Assembly: GCA_964479375.1 (NCBI GenBank)
Contig: CAYZKD010000002.1
Coordinates: forward strand, 1-64,000
Source: CAYXTC01 sp964479375
GTDB lineage: Bacteria; Patescibacteriota; Minisyncoccia; Minisyncoccales; GWA2-38-27
Reading direction: 5' to 3'
Length of the DNA: 64,000 bases
The notes beneath the pieces were generated by a model. It had not been told where the DNA came from and did no database searches. It saw only the letters and a program-made list of their open reading frames with translations. Both the position numbers and the translations under genes were made by a program. The number at the start of each line of letters is the position of its first letter. Position 1 is the stretch's first letter. Shown piece after piece: positions 24,061 through 33,700 of this stretch.

Positions 24061-24956
24061 AGTAATTCCAAGTTGCTTTTATCTTCGAGTTCTGCAAGGC
24101 GAAGAATGAGAGTCTTGAACTGATATTTCTCAAAAGTTTTCTTCACCTCTTCTTTATTATACCTCCCAAAGGCGCATTGTTTCAACTTGAAATCAAGGGG
24201 AAAATCCTTTTTGATTTTAACCAAATCATACGAAAGAAAAGCCTCTTCCTTCCCGGAAATCAGTTTTCTTTTAAGGGAGTTCTTTATCTCAGAATTTCCT
24301 TCTATGATGCTATAAAGATTTTCTAGATCGCTAAATTCTTTTATTAGTTTTAAGGCGGTTTTTTCTCCTACCCCCCCCACTCCCGGAATGTTGTCCGAGG
24401 GATCTCCTCTTAGGGCTTTAAAATCAATAAGTTGTTCGGGTCCCAGGCCTTCGTATCTTTTCTCTACTTGTTCAATGTTATATAAAACAGCGTCTTTGAC
24501 GCCTCTTCTTAGGTTATAGACTTTGGTTTTTCCGTCTACCAACTGAAGCATGTCTAAGTCTCCGGTCAGGATTATTGTCTCTATATCAGCGGTCTTTTCT
24601 GTAATTGCTCCGATAATATCATCTGCCTCATAACCCTTTTTCTCAAAAACAGGGACTTTAAACTTCTCCAAAACTTCTTTAACTTTGGGGATCTGAGAGA
24701 GAAGTTCATCCGCTGCCTTTTCCCGAGTGGCTTTATACTCTTTGTATCGCTTGTGTCGAAAAGTAGGAGCGGGAAAATCAAAGGCCGAAGCCACATAGTC
24801 CGGGCGGAAATCTTTTATTGCCTTAAAGAAAGCCAATAGAAATCCGTATAAAGCATTAACCGCAGAGCCGTTCTTGGCGGTAAGATCTGGAAGGGCGTGA
24901 AAAGCCCTGTGAATGACAGCATTGCTGTCTATGACTAAAATCTTTTCCTCGGGCAT
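24057..24956 (-). CDS. Stand-alone 5'-3' exonuclease (DNA polymerase I N-terminal domain family)
   Basis: 299 residues, which matches the 5' nuclease domain of DNA polymerase I without the polymerase. LVIDSNAVIHRAFHALP, ASAFDFPAPTFRHKRY, KKGYEADDIIGAI and TGDLDMLQLV provide the acidic metal ligands; LRGDPSDNIPGVGGVGEKTA is the helix-hairpin-helix block. It removes RNA primers and flaps. It overlaps the downstream kinase gene by 4 bp. Confidence 0.93.
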   Translation of the reverse strand: MPEEKILVIDSNAVIHRAFHALPDLTAKNGSAVNALYGFLLAFFKAIKDFRPDYVASAFDFPAPTFRHKRYKEYKATREKAADELLSQIPKVKEVLEKFKVPVFEKKGYEADDIIGAITEKTADIETIILTGDLDMLQLVDGKTKVYNLRRGVKDAVLYNIEQVEKRYEGLGPEQLIDFKALRGDPSDNIPGVGGVGEKTALKLIKEFSDLENLYSIIEGNSEIKNSLKRKLISGKEEAFLSYDLVKIKKDFPLDFKLKQCAFGRYNKEEVKKTFEKYQFKTLILRLAELEDKSNLELL

Positions 24957-24984
24957 GTGTTAGATTATAGCTTTTTGAAAATTA

Positions 24985-25428
24985 TCATATAATGGACGAA
25001 TATTTTATTTCCCTTGTTTTTCTGTCTAAAAAATCAAATTTCAGTTTCAGAGTTTTTTGAGGCAGAATCTCTTTTATCTTATCCGCCCATTCTATTGCCA
25101 CAATATTATTACCTCTAATTATTTCCCTAAACCCGAGTCCCAGCACTTCTTCGGAATTTCCAACGCGATAACAGTCAAGGTGATAAAAAAAGCTGAAGGG
25201 GCCCTCCGGAATCTTAAATTTTTTCATTATGACAAAAGTGGGGCTTAAAATCTTTTCTTTTATATTCAACGACTCAGCCAGCCCCTGCAAAAAAGTGGTT
25301 TTTCCGGCCCCCAACTCTCCTTCCAGAGCGACAACGGGAGGGAGTTTGCCCTCTAAAATATTTTTGGCTATGCCTGAGGCGATCTTTTTTGTTTGAGCCG
25401 GAGATTCGGTTTTCTGTCTCTTTACCAT
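24985..25428 (-). CDS. tsaE: tRNA threonylcarbamoyladenosine biosynthesis ATPase TsaE
   Basis: 147 residues. Needed with TsaB, TsaC and TsaD for t6A at position 37 of ANN-reading tRNAs. ALEGELGAGKTTFLQGLAE is the P-loop, followed by LSPTFVIMKKF, FYHLDCYRV and VAIEWADKI, all typical. The other Tsa genes are not in this window. It diverges from the PilB-like gene. Confidence 0.93.
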   Translation of the reverse strand: MVKRQKTESPAQTKKIASGIAKNILEGKLPPVVALEGELGAGKTTFLQGLAESLNIKEKILSPTFVIMKKFKIPEGPFSFFYHLDCYRVGNSEEVLGLGFREIIRGNNIVAIEWADKIKEILPQKTLKLKFDFLDRKTREIKYSSII

Positions 25429-25514
25429 TAGATTTGACTATTGAACTGAATTGGGATAAATTAAAGTAATTGGTTAATTCATTGTAACTTGTCAGGCAGA
25501 CAGAAACAAGAAAT

Positions 25515-26861
25515 ATGGCCTCTAAAAATTCTGGCGCAGCCCAGATCAAAAAAATAACAGGACAGATTAAGATCAGTCCTTACATTGAGAAAGACACAAA
25601 AAAAGAGGCAACCAATATTGCTGACTACAAAAAGAAGATAGAAAGAAGCTTGGGCAGAAAAACCACTGATTTGGTAGAGATTATCCTGGCGGGGGCTTTT
25701 TATCTGGAGGGATCAGATATTCATATTGAGCCGGAAGAGCAAAAAGCGAAAATGAGATTAAGAATAGACGGCGTCCTGCACGATGCCATGGATTTGGATT
25801 TAGAAACCTACAAGAGAATACTCGCCCGCATCAAGCTCCTTTCAAGATTAAAACTTAATGTGACAAATCGGCCTCAGGACGGTCGTTTTTCTATTTTAAT
25901 AGAAGATATCTCCGTGGAAATAAGGACCTCTTCTATCCCGGCAGAATACGGAGAATCTTTGGTTTTGAGAATACTAAACCCAAAATGGGTAGTGAGCATG
26001 GAAGAACTTGGGCTAAGAAAAGACTTGTTAAGGCTTTTCCGCAAAGAGATAAAAAAACCCAATGGAATGATTATCTGCACAGGCCCTACGGGATCTGGTA
26101 AAACTACTACCCTGTATGCTTTCTTGCAGAAAATTATAACGCCTGAAATAAAAATTATTACCATCGAAGACCCTATTGAATATCACCTGAAAGGAGTGTC
26201 TCAAAGCCAGGTTGACGAGTCTCACGGGTATGATTTTGCCAACGGCCTCAGGGCTGTTGTCAGACAAGACCCTGATGTGATTCTAGTGGGCGAAATACGC
26301 GATCTGGAAACCGCTCAAATTTCCTTGCAGGCCTCTTTAACCGGACACTTGGTTTTAAGCACGGTCCATACCAATGACGCAGCCGGCACAGTGGCCAGGC
26401 TTCAGGCCCTGGGAGAAAAGGCCTCCAATGTTGCTCCTGCCCTGAATATAGCAATAGGGCAGAGGCTGGTCAGAGAAGTTTGCCCTAAGTGCGTCAAAAT
26501 GAAAAAGCCCGCTCCCGATCACTTAAAAAAGATCAGAAAGGCGTTAAAAAACCTCCCGGATCAAGCAGACTCTCCCGAGATAACCAAAGACACAAAGATC
26601 CCTTACGCTGAAGGATGTAAAGAGTGTAATTTCACAGGATATAAAGGAAGAATAGGGGTCTTCGAGGCTTTTGTGATAGACGATGAAATGGAAAGGTTTA
26701 TTTTAACCTCGCCCTCCATCACCGATATGAGAGAAAAAGCCGTAGAAAAAGGCATGGTTTTAATGAGACAAGACGGCTTTATAAAAGTATTGGAAGGAAG
26801 CACCACGATAGCAGAAGTAGAGAGAGTAACCAGAGAAGCGGAAGAAGACAAAATTTATTAA
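25515..26861 (+). CDS. PilB/GspE-type secretion and pilus assembly ATPase
   Basis: 448 residues. The N-terminal domain includes GSDIHIEPEEQKAKMRLRID; Walker A is CTGPTGSGKTTTLYAFL, the Asp box is ITIEDPIEYHLKG, Walker B is DPDVILVGEIRDLETA and the His box is LVLSTVHTNDAAG. A zinc site with CPKC and CKEC is present, as in PilB. It powers type IV pilus or competence pseudopilus assembly in the cytoplasm. No other pilus gene is adjacent. It is shorter than typical PilB because it lacks the N1 domain. Confidence 0.92.
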   Translation: MASKNSGAAQIKKITGQIKISPYIEKDTKKEATNIADYKKKIERSLGRKTTDLVEIILAGAFYLEGSDIHIEPEEQKAKMRLRIDGVLHDAMDLDLETYKRILARIKLLSRLKLNVTNRPQDGRFSILIEDISVEIRTSSIPAEYGESLVLRILNPKWVVSMEELGLRKDLLRLFRKEIKKPNGMIICTGPTGSGKTTTLYAFLQKIITPEIKIITIEDPIEYHLKGVSQSQVDESHGYDFANGLRAVVRQDPDVILVGEIRDLETAQISLQASLTGHLVLSTVHTNDAAGTVARLQALGEKASNVAPALNIAIGQRLVREVCPKCVKMKKPAPDHLKKIRKALKNLPDQADSPEITKDTKIPYAEGCKECNFTGYKGRIGVFEAFVIDDEMERFILTSPSITDMREKAVEKGMVLMRQDGFIKVLEGSTTIAEVERVTREAEEDKIY

Positions 26862-26870
26862 AAAAAGAGC

Positions 26871-26985
26871 TTAGGGCTGGGGGTTAACTTGATTTTAGGA
26901 ACCAACCTTCAGGATTTTCCCGAGGAATTGCTTCGCCGGAGCCAAACAACCCATCTAGCAGAAAACCCCAACCCCCCAGCCCTAA
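26871..26985. repeat. Long-range inverted repeat after the PilB-like gene
   Basis: Arms 26871-26885 and 26970-26985 (TTAGGGCTGGGGGTT and its complement with one extra base) can pair around an 84-bp loop with smaller hairpins. It fills most of the 166-bp gap before ruvB. A promoter-like TATAAT follows at 26995-27000. It could be a terminator without a T-run, or a folded leader. Confidence 0.6.
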
Positions 26986-27039
26986 ACTCTATCCTATAAT
27001 CTCTAATTTTAATACTTTATTACAAATTTGTCAAGTCCC

Positions 27040-28059
27040 ATGGAAAATACTCCAAAACCAGATTCCTTAATTAGCCCTGAACAGGAAATAATTGATGCTA
27101 CTCTGCGCCCCAAGAGATGGGCGGATTTTATAGGCCAAGAAAGAATAAAGAAAAATCTCAGGGTTATAATAGGAGCGGCCCGCAAAAGAGAGGACGCTTC
27201 CTGCGATCATATTCTCTTTTACGGAAACAGCGGACTGGGAAAAACCACGCTCTCTTACCTCATGGCCAAAGAAATGAACAGCAAGATAAAAACTGTTACC
27301 GGGCCTTCTATTAAAAAGACAGGGGATCTGGCAGCCGTCCTTACTAACTTGGAAGAGGGAGACATCCTTTTCTGCGATGAGTTCCACAGAATGAATAAAT
27401 CCGTGGAAGAATTCATCTACCCCGCCCTTGAGGATTTTAAACTGAACTTGGTATTGGGCAAAGGGCCCATGGCCAGAACAATGGACTTAGAACTGCCAAG
27501 ATTTACTTTCATCGGGGCTACTACCAGAATTGCTATGATCTCCACTCCTTTAAGAAACAGGTTCGGGGCTATTTTCAGGCTCAATTTTTACAAACAAGAA
27601 GAAATAGAAGAGATTATTGGAAAATCCGCTAAAAATCTGGGGGTAAAGATTGACAAAGAGGCCGTAAAAATCATAGCCCGAGCCTCCAGATTAACTCCCA
27701 GAGTAGCCAACCGCCTCTTAAAAAGAGTGAGGGATTTCGCTCAGGTAGAAGAAAAGGATGTTGTAAGCAAAGAGGTCGTAGAGAGCGCGCTCCGGTTTCT
27801 GGAAATAGACAGGTCTGGACTAGAACCGGGAGACAGGAGAATACTTTCTACCATTATCAATAAATTCAAAGGGGGGCCTGTGGGGCTCCAGACCCTGTCT
27901 GCTGCCGCCTCAGAAGAAGAAGATACTGTGCTGGATATCTATGAGCCCTACTTGCTCCAACTGGGCTTTATAGAAAGAACCCCCAGAGGGAGAATGGCCA
28001 CAGAAAGCGCCTATAAATATCTTGAAATCCCCCGCAGAGACCATGCTAAATTGATATAG
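27040..28059 (+). CDS. ruvB: Holliday junction helicase RuvB
   Basis: 339 residues from the ATG at 27040; a TTG 12 bases upstream is less likely. LRPKRWADFIGQERIKKNL, Walker A YGNSGLGKTTLSYL, Walker B ILFCDEFHRM (usually DEIHRL), FTFIGATTRIAMIS and PLRNRFGAIFRL are RuvB signatures; the C-terminal winged helix has YEPYLLQLGFIERTPRGR. Drives branch migration with RuvA. The next gene starts 13 bp downstream. Confidence 0.97.
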   Translation: MENTPKPDSLISPEQEIIDATLRPKRWADFIGQERIKKNLRVIIGAARKREDASCDHILFYGNSGLGKTTLSYLMAKEMNSKIKTVTGPSIKKTGDLAAVLTNLEEGDILFCDEFHRMNKSVEEFIYPALEDFKLNLVLGKGPMARTMDLELPRFTFIGATTRIAMISTPLRNRFGAIFRLNFYKQEEIEEIIGKSAKNLGVKIDKEAVKIIARASRLTPRVANRLLKRVRDFAQVEEKDVVSKEVVESALRFLEIDRSGLEPGDRRILSTIINKFKGGPVGLQTLSAAASEEEDTVLDIYEPYLLQLGFIERTPRGRMATESAYKYLEIPRRDHAKLI

Positions 28060-28072
28060 CAGACTTTTTTCA

Positions 28073-28912
28073 ATGAAAAGATTTTTATTGTTATCTTTGT
28101 CTTCTCTGCTATGCTTCGCTCCCGTTCTCGCATTAAATAAAATAGACATCAACTCGGCTGGCCAAAGCCAACTGACTGGAATAACAGGGATAGGCCCGGT
28201 GTTATCTCAAAGAATAACAGGCGCAAGGCCCTTTTCTTCGGTTGACGATTTGATAAGAGTAAAGGGTATCGGAGAGATAACCCTGCAAAAGATAAAAGAA
28301 GAGGGGCTGGCCTATGTCCGACCCCAAGGGCAAGACGAAGATATCCCTCCTTTGAAAACTCCCATTATCTATCCGGATGGCATTGTTTTTGACGAAATAA
28401 TGCCTTCTCCCGAGGGCCCGGACAAAGAAGAGGAATGGATTAAACTTTACAATAAAAATAGTTTTGAAGTTAATTTGGCCGACTGGCAGGTCTTAGATAA
28501 AATAGGAAATACTAAAAGTTACATAATCCTTAAAGGAGAAATTCCTCCAAAAGGATTCTTTGTCTTTCAAAGAACCGAAACAGGCATAACCCTGAATAAT
28601 TCAGGCGATATTCTGGAATTAAAAAACCCGGCGGGGGAAATTGTAGATTCTGTCAGTTACGGCAAAGCGCCTATTGGGGAATCTTTTAAAAAAACAGGGG
28701 CTGAGTGGGCCTGGAGCGGGAATATAGGCCGGGAAGATAAAGAAAAAACTAGAAAAGAAAAAGGCTCAGTTCTTGCCAAGTCTTCTCTAAAAGCCTCTGC
28801 AGAAAACAGCGATGGCTCTTCGGTTCTGTTCACAGCGTCTTTTTTGGCAATTGTTTGCGCAACCCTGATGCTTTCTCTCAAAATATCGCTGAATAAAAAA
28901 GAGCCCCTTTAA
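28073..28912 (+). CDS. Exported ComEA-like helix-hairpin-helix / lamin-tail domain protein
   Basis: 279 residues. A signal peptide (KRFLLLSLSSLLCFAPVLA) is followed by KIDINSAGQSQLTGI and IRVKGIGEITLQKIKEEG, the paired hairpins of ComEA DNA-binding domains. Residues about 105-215 form a lamin-tail-like beta domain (FDEIMPSPEGPDKEEEWIKL, GFFVFQRTE). A C-terminal membrane span lies near 255-273. It is probably anchored outside the cell and may bind incoming DNA; uptake is inference. The next gene is convergent, with a shared terminator between. Confidence 0.85.
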   Translation: MKRFLLLSLSSLLCFAPVLALNKIDINSAGQSQLTGITGIGPVLSQRITGARPFSSVDDLIRVKGIGEITLQKIKEEGLAYVRPQGQDEDIPPLKTPIIYPDGIVFDEIMPSPEGPDKEEEWIKLYNKNSFEVNLADWQVLDKIGNTKSYIILKGEIPPKGFFVFQRTETGITLNNSGDILELKNPAGEIVDSVSYGKAPIGESFKKTGAEWAWSGNIGREDKEKTRKEKGSVLAKSSLKASAENSDGSSVLFTASFLAIVCATLMLSLKISLNKKEPL

Positions 28913-28922
28913 GAGGCTCTTT
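28898..28922. terminator. Bidirectional terminator between convergent genes
   Basis: AAAGAGCC/GGCTCTTT stem with T-runs on both strands (28898-28905 with 28915-28922), overlapping the stop of the lamin-tail gene. Confidence 0.85.
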
Positions 28923-28930
28923 GGTTTTTG

Positions 28931-30493
28931 CTAATTGCTCTTAAGAACAACTGATTCTTCTTTATCTGTTTCCGTCTCAATCTTGCCGGAAAATTCAAGT
29001 TCTGCAACCGACTTGCCTTCAAGGAGAGAAACCGGAGTCAAAAGACCAACGCCGATTTTGCCCGAAACGACAATCTGGCCGTAATCATTGATATCGTAAG
29101 CGGTAAAAAGGAGGGGCGTGTCAGGAGAAACCAAGGAATTAAGATCTTTGACTTCTCCGTCCTTCCAAACCACAGGAGTTCTTGCCACTATCACTTCTCT
29201 GTTTTTATCCCTGTCCTTCCACTCAAGCAAGGCATCGCCTACGGCCTGGCCCAAGTTGTTAACGGCCAGAACGTGGGTAGAAACAATCTTTAGGCCTGCC
29301 TCCTTGAGCTTTTTGTACTTCTTTACTAGGAAATGGTAATAGCTTTTCTCGAGAAAATCGCTCGGGGAGAGAACGGGAAGCTGGGAAGTCCGGCCGTCCT
29401 GCCACATCCAAGCCCTCCTAACAAGAAAGCCCCTGTCTTCTCTCTTTACGCCTTCTATTTCGTAGAATCTAAGGGTGTCGTTTCCTACAACCTGATTTTC
29501 GTCGTTAATGTCAATGGGCAGGCAAAAGTAGCCGGGACCCGTACTGCTCATTGGCGAAGATGAGTTTTCCAAGAGATTGATTCTCTCAACCCTGTTTTCT
29601 TCCTTCCACCAGATAAAGCCGCCATGGAATTGACCCACTGCGTTGCCATGATTATTGATAGCGCTTACCAAAGGATTGTTCCTTAGCCTCACCCCGGACG
29701 GAATCTGGCGGATAAGAGAAGTAAAGTCAATGTGGCGCTTGGCTGCCGGCGAATCCCAGGAAAACACGAAGACGCCCCTCTCGCCGAAAAGCCAACCGCG
29801 ACTGCTTCTCCTCTCGGGGAAAAAGCCTTCGCTGACGACCAATCCCTGATTATTAATGGCGGCGGAACGAAAAGGATAAAACATTTTATGTTCTGGAGAA
29901 AAACGAAGGACATTAACCAGACCATCCCGGCCTCTTTCTCGTCGCAGGAAAGGAGTTTGCCACACTATAGACTTATACTTTTCTCCAATATAGTGGACAT
30001 TGCCTTCAGTGTCCCAAATTACCGGCTGGTACCACTTTGAATGCTTGGGCCATCCGGATTTTTCTTGGAGCAGGGCCTTTTCTGTAAAAGCCTTGCTCCC
30101 CCGGAACACATAGCCGACGATTTGGCCTGAATCGTTGAAGTCTCTTAGGGCAAGAGTCCAGTCCTTAGTCGTTAGTTTGTCAAGAACGGTTGTTTGCCCG
30201 TTCTCCCACAGAAAGAGCTTATGATCATTATCATCAGAACGAAGTTTGCCGTCCGGTCCTGCGATGAACACTTTCTCGTCTGTCCAAAACCAGACCACCT
30301 GGCCCCGGTTGTTAATCTTAACCTGGCCTGCGGCGGCGAATATGTCTGAGTCCAAGATATAACCGTCCTGAGGGGTGAGTTTAGTCAAGACATACCGCGC
30401 CTCAGAATCTCCTGCCTTGGCGTTTTCGGCAAAAACGGCGCCAGAAAAAAGCAGAAAGAAAATCATTGTAACAGCCACTGTATTGCGTTTCAT
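28931..30493 (-). CDS. Exported HAF-repeat protein, 520 aa
   Basis: A signal peptide (VTMIFFLLFSGAVFA) is followed by repeated short blades of the form IN-x-x-GQ-V-V-G: INNRGQVVWF, FNDSGQIVGYV, INNHGNAVGQF, INDENQVVGND, VNNLGQAVGDA, INDYGQIVVSG, each preceded by a W-x-G/D turn. These match HAF extracellular repeats, predicted to form a beta-propeller. The function is unknown; it should lie outside the membrane. Ribosome site AAGGAG is well placed, and a TTGACA promoter lies about 60 bp upstream. Confidence 0.85.
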   Translation of the reverse strand: MKRNTVAVTMIFFLLFSGAVFAENAKAGDSEARYVLTKLTPQDGYILDSDIFAAAGQVKINNRGQVVWFWTDEKVFIAGPDGKLRSDDNDHKLFLWENGQTTVLDKLTTKDWTLALRDFNDSGQIVGYVFRGSKAFTEKALLQEKSGWPKHSKWYQPVIWDTEGNVHYIGEKYKSIVWQTPFLRRERGRDGLVNVLRFSPEHKMFYPFRSAAINNQGLVVSEGFFPERRSSRGWLFGERGVFVFSWDSPAAKRHIDFTSLIRQIPSGVRLRNNPLVSAINNHGNAVGQFHGGFIWWKEENRVERINLLENSSSPMSSTGPGYFCLPIDINDENQVVGNDTLRFYEIEGVKREDRGFLVRRAWMWQDGRTSQLPVLSPSDFLEKSYYHFLVKKYKKLKEAGLKIVSTHVLAVNNLGQAVGDALLEWKDRDKNREVIVARTPVVWKDGEVKDLNSLVSPDTPLLFTAYDINDYGQIVVSGKIGVGLLTPVSLLEGKSVAELEFSGKIETETDKEESVVLKSN

Positions 30494-30549
30494 TTCAGTT
30501 CTCCTTATTCCTTATGGAATTTTAAAGGTTCAAGAATACTTCTACTTTA

Positions 30550-30578
30550 AAAATACCACCGGAAAAGGGGGCTGTCAA
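30550..30578 (-). promoter_or_regulatory. Promoter of the HAF-repeat gene
   Basis: On the minus strand TTGACA (30573-30578), 17-bp spacer, TATTTT (30550-30555); then a leader of about 50 nt with AAGGAG before the ATG at 30493. Confidence 0.75.
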
Positions 30579-30660
30579 GAACTTTCTTATACCAAACAGG
30601 CATATTTTCTTTTTATTCCCAACAAAAAGAAGGGCTAAATATGCTTTTTTAACTTCTGTT

Positions 30661-30692
30661 GCAAAACGCCCGCCTTTTGGCGGGCGCTTTGC
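30661..30692 (-). terminator. Terminator of the 1610-aa gene
   Basis: GC stem 30667-30674 with 30679-30686, loop of four, extended by GCAAA/TTTGC on the outside; the minus strand continues TTTTGC. It lies 10 bp after the stop of the large gene. Confidence 0.75.
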
Positions 30693-30701
30693 AAATAGTT
30701 T

Positions 30702-33700
30702 TTAGCGGTTAAAATCGTAAGATGGCGTTATCTCCCGCCACTTGGGAGGCTCTAGGGGCTCCCCTCCCAAATCTATGTCCATTTCCTGAAAACACTCGCG
30801 CGCCGGGTTTTCTTTGTCCTGGGCTTTTAGATTTAAAGTGTATCGATCGTTAGCAGGATAAACGTGATCTGGCGGATTTCTATCGACAGAGTCGTCGCCA
30901 TCGCCAAAATCCCAAAGAAAGTCGCATCCGTTTGGACAGTTCTGAGTAGTATTATTAAACCCGATCTTAAGGTCGTAGACATCTTCAATGGTAGTGCAGG
31001 GCCCTGTCTGATGATTATAGTTACAAGAATACCAAGCGCTCGGTTCACCCCAATCTTCCCCGCTTATCTTTTGGAAAATCCGGTAATCAAACTGTGGCCA
31101 AGGCCATTTCTCAAGGGCAAACTCTTTTTTTAGGGCCCAAGGACCCCAATCTTTGCCATCTGAAACCCTAACTCGCCAAAGATAGTCTCCATATTCCAGA
31201 TCAGAATACTCCACGTAGTTAAAGGGGCTGTCTACCATCCCTTCCTTTTTAATATTCCCATCATCGTCTTCCACCTCGACTTCGTATCCCTGCTGGTTGT
31301 CTCCTTCGTCATCATCCTTAAATGTCCATGATAGCTTAACCTCCGGTTTTTCCTCACATCCTCCTGTTTGTTGTACGGTAAGATCCTCTGCTTTTGGGGG
31401 GGTGTTTTCTGCCTTGATTTCGCAATCTGTTTTGTCTTCTATGTCTACTGGGCCGTCTTCGTCATTGTCGTGATCGTCATTACAGATAACCACCTCGCAT
31501 ATCTTCTCCCAAGTCTCATGATCCGGATCCGTCAATTTTGTTCCCAGCCCTTTCATTAAGAGCCCCGGGTTGATATAGCATTCCTTTTTACAGTCTGGAT
31601 CCTGGCAGTCGACAAACCCGTCCTTGTCATTGTCTATGCCGTCGCAACATTTTTTTTCACTCTCTACCCAAAGGGGATCGGGGATAGGGTCTTCATTTTC
31701 GCATACTCCAAAGGAGGCTTGATTGACAGTATTTTCTTTTTTGTTTCCTTCTTCGCCATCTTTCCCCTTTTCTCCGTTATTGGCGGCAAGATCAATTTTA
31801 ATAAGGCTTTCGATTGGAGCATTATACTCGTAACCGAAAGGTTCTCTTTCACGGCAGGAATCTAATTGGTCCTCTGTGAAGCAGGCAAACTTTTCAACGC
31901 ATCTTCCTCCAGAGCAGTCCTTATCCAAGTCGCAATCGCTGTCTTTATCACACGCTTTCCCCGAACTAGAAACATAATTCCAATCCCAAAAAGGAACAGA
32001 GTCAACAGAATTCCGGCAGAAATAATTACCATGGGGGAGCGCCAATCCCGGCGTTGTTCCGGCGACTCCTCCGTATTTTCCCTTCCCGCCAGAGAGATAC
32101 CGACTGCTTACATATTTTTCCGGCTGTTCCACTTTCACAGAGCCTGCGTCCCCTCCGGCTCCTCCATCGCCGCCCTCCCCGGGTTGGCTAATGTAAAAAT
32201 CCTGTCCACCAATGCCATAACTCCCGTCGCCTCCTTCAACGTTGAACCGCTTGGAGCCATAGTCGCCCCATTCAGTGTCTATTTCAACTTCTCCTCCTTT
32301 GCCGCCTGTTTTTCCATTTCTGCCTGCTATCATATCATCTCCCACTCCCGGGGGCTTGGCTTCTGCCGCTTCAAGCAGTTTCCCGTTTCCGACTTTTTCT
32401 GCGCCTATTTTATAGTCCGGATCCACTAGTGTTTCATTGGAAGTGAATCCTCCTTTGTCTGCCCCGGGAACCATACAGACTGCTTGGGGAACTTTGGGGC
32501 GGCAGTTCTCAGGGTCCCAGTCATGACATCTAAAGTCCCCTTCTGTCCCATCTTTATAATATTTGATCACGAAGTCCCCGTCGTCCGCTGAAAATGTTGT
32601 TTTGAAAGTCAGGGTCTGGCTTGTATAGCGGCACTGGCTTTTGGCTTTGCTCTCCGCTTCTCCGCATTCCCCCAGACAGGTAGAATAATCAGCACTACCC
32701 ATAGAGTACTTTTCTTCACAATGTAGGGAGCACTTTCTGCCTTGCCTCTCTATATCCTCTAAGCACATCTCCACATTCTTGTAAACATCCATATATTTTT
32801 GGGCGTGCGCCCCATTCCCTGCCTTGGGGTTTTCTTCTTCAAAACTGACGCCAGTGCAGTAATAGGGATAAGGGGGATAAATAACAACATTTGAATTATT
32901 AGCATTTCCCCCATAAGAGTATATTTGCGCGCTTTCCACCGGAGTATTCAGGTCTGTGGGCATAGGACTTAGGGTGATATTCCCTGCGTCTCCTCCTTTG
33001 CCGGGACCTTCAACGCTTTTTATTTCAGGGATTTGATTTGTGTTATTTAGCGAGCCCCACCCTGCCAAGTCACAAGTGCCCATTCGAAATGGAGCAAAGT
33101 CAAGCCCTGTCATGTTTGTGTCCCCGGCAGGGCCTCCCGTTCCTCCATTATTTTTAATGCTATAAGAAGTAAAGCAATGGTATTCTTCTTTGTCTGTATT
33201 TAAAATCTTTTGTGCTTTAAAAGTAATATCGCCTCCTTGACCTCCGTGTCCTCCTCTCTCTCCGTATCCAATCTGGGGAATGACATGACTGGGGTCGTCA
33301 AAATCATAACAATACTCGCCCGCTCCTCCTTTTCCTCCTCTGCCGCCCTTCCCCCCCGCAGAATCGATGCTCAAGGGAGCAGAAGATTCATACCGATAAG
33401 GCTGTATCATTTGGGCCGCTACTAAAACGTCTCCTCCATTTCCTCCGTCCAGGCCTTCTGCATATCTCGAATACCGGTCTGACTCACCATCTTTGTTAAT
33501 GCCTGCGTCCGCTCCGTCAATATATTCATTGCTCCCATCGCAGAAATCATCAAAATCATCGTTGTTATAGGCGACATAATTATCGTTGTTAGGATTCTTT
33601 CTCAGACCGTCGCGGACATACCAAGCCTCGTAAGAGTCTTTATCCCAACCCCTTGACATGTCCACAGCGTTAGTTTTGATTGAGAAATCATAGGCCTCTA

